The notes beneath the pieces are model-generated. The model was not told the DNA's origin and did no database searches. It was given only the letters and a program-made list of their open reading frames with translations. This document shows positions 14,211-14,502 of a stretch of DNA of 14,502 nucleotides, one piece after another. The stretch covers positions 1 through 14,502 of the forward strand of contig DBCP01000163.1 in the NCBI GenBank assembly GCA_002293105.1, in the 5' to 3' direction. Each line of letters begins with the position of its first letter. The stretch's first letter is position 1. This DNA comes from Bacteroidetes bacterium UBA955 (GTDB taxonomy: Bacteria; Bacteroidota; Bacteroidia; NS11-12g; UBA955). A program made the position numbers and the translations under genes.

Positions 14211-14248
14211 AAAAAAAACTGAGGTCGCGCTGCGCGCGGCCTCAGTTT
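14211..14248 (-). terminator. Terminator-like hairpin in the leader of the AI-2E-family gene
   Basis: Read on the minus strand, AAACTGAGG (14248-14240) pairs with CCTCAGTTT (14224-14216). After one A-C mismatch, CGCGC pairs with GCGCG around a 3-nt GCA loop, and a run of eight T follows to 14211. This is the form of an intrinsic terminator, yet it ends 12 bp before the permease start codon and lies downstream of that gene's predicted promoter. It could be an attenuator, or a stabilising hairpin whose U-run serves ribosome binding. Confidence 0.6.
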
Positions 14249-14269
14249 CGCAAAATTGGTAATTTCTGC

Positions 14270-14302
14270 CAAAAGTAAAATCAGCGTTGTCTTTTTCGCC
14301 AA
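14270..14302 (-). promoter_or_regulatory. Promoter of the AI-2E-family / pentapeptide operon
   Basis: On the minus strand TTG (14302-14300) is followed after 22 bp by TACTTTTG (14277-14270), an exact TAnnTTTG match with acceptable spacing. The predicted start near 14266 gives a leader of about 68 nt that contains the terminator-like hairpin. Confidence 0.65.
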
Positions 14303-14331
14303 GGTTATCAAAACCGATTTACCGAAATTTG

Positions 14332-14343
14332 CATAAATTTATG
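14332..14343. promoter_or_regulatory. Palindrome CATAAATTTATG, probable antitoxin operator
   Basis: This perfect 12-bp palindrome lies 3 bp upstream of the antitoxin gene's -7 box, in the spacer region where bound protein would block polymerase. AbrB/MazE-type antitoxins bind such A/T-rich palindromes to autoregulate. The assignment is inferred from position. Confidence 0.5.
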
Positions 14344-14346
14344 TTG

Positions 14347-14354
14347 TAACTTTG
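14347..14354 (+). promoter_or_regulatory. -7 element of the antitoxin gene (TAACTTTG)
   Basis: TAACTTTG is an exact TAnnTTTG match ending 7 bp before the ATG at 14362, so transcription should start at about 14358 and the leader would be only a few nucleotides. No TTG occurs at 17-23 bp upstream; the nearest TTTG (14328-14331) is 15 bp away. Confidence 0.55.
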
Positions 14355-14361
14355 TTTTAAC

Positions 14362-14502
14362 ATGGTTACTGTAAAACTGAGAAACATCGGCAACAGCAAA
14401 GGAATTATCATCCCCAAAGAAATGATTGCACAGTGTGACATGGAAGAAAGCGTAACCCTAGAAGTGAAAGGACAGCAATTGATCATCCGCAAAGCGGAAT
14501 CC
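14362..14502 (+). CDS. AbrB/MazE/SpoVT-type DNA-binding antitoxin, truncated by window edge
   Basis: The 47 visible codons read MVTVKLRNIGNSKGIIIPK, the swapped-hairpin AbrB fold with the GNSxGIxIPK signature at 10-19. They continue with the helix EMIAQCDMEE and the strands VTLEVKGQQLIIRKAE. In MazE-like antitoxins this domain forms the DNA-binding dimer, while a disordered C-terminal tail, here beyond the edge, wraps the toxin. A toxin gene (MazF/PemK or another type) is expected just downstream but cannot be seen, so a stand-alone AbrB-like regulator remains possible. It is transcribed away from the AI-2E-family gene, with a palindrome and a -7 box immediately upstream. No Shine-Dalgarno is present. 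Confidence 0.88.
   Translation, partial: MVTVKLRNIGNSKGIIIPKEMIAQCDMEESVTLEVKGQQLIIRKAES

Noticed and set aside
1..14502. CRISPR arrays, tRNA/rRNA genes, IS elements or attachment sites
   Set aside because: No regularly spaced repeats, cloverleaf sequences, transposase motifs or long flanking repeats were seen on either strand.

Overview
The window looks like a piece of a Bacteroidota (Bacteroidetes) chromosome, probably flavobacterial or cryomorph-like. Start codons lack Shine-Dalgarno sequences and are preceded by A/T-rich leaders. Several promoters match the Bacteroidetes -7 consensus TAnnTTTG, and many proteins are of types common in that phylum (PadR-PspC pair, small rhodanese plus thioredoxin, M1 peptidase with a large C-terminal extension). 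Base composition is moderate and even by eye. I see no tRNA, rRNA, IS element, phage gene or CRISPR array.

Layout. (1) 1-1940, minus strand: a compact run SRPBCC/AHSA1 -> PhnB-like VOC protein -> GNAT acetyltransferase -> DsbA/FrnE-like oxidoreductase, the last cut by the left edge. (2) 2099-5424, plus strand: alpha-beta-barrel monooxygenase-like protein, AlkB-type dealkylase, small membrane protein, DUF1801 protein, CorA transporter and LOG-family protein, mostly touching or overlapping. (3) 5517-6410, plus: an SPFH/prohibitin protein with a lipoprotein signal. (4) 11776-6425, minus: padR -> PspC-domain membrane protein -> giant M1 metallopeptidase, probably one envelope-related operon under a PadR-type dyad. 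(5) 11944-12566, plus: rhodanese and thioredoxin behind a perfect CRP/FNR-type palindrome. (6) 14198-12593, minus: AI-2E-family permease, then an overlapping Qnr-like pentapeptide-repeat protein; the permease leader carries a terminator-like hairpin. (7) 14362 to the right edge, plus: an AbrB/MazE-type antitoxin, truncated, with a palindrome just upstream of its -7 box.

The coding content is mostly ordinary housekeeping, stress and repair genes. The more interesting signals are regulatory: the densely patterned 167-bp divergent region between padR and the rhodanese gene, and the divergent region between the permease and the antitoxin. PadR and the antitoxin appear to be translated from leaderless or nearly leaderless mRNAs. 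I found no clear case for a wholly new multi-gene system. The best candidates for follow-up are the padR-pspC-M1 module and the possible transcription attenuator before the AI-2E-family gene.
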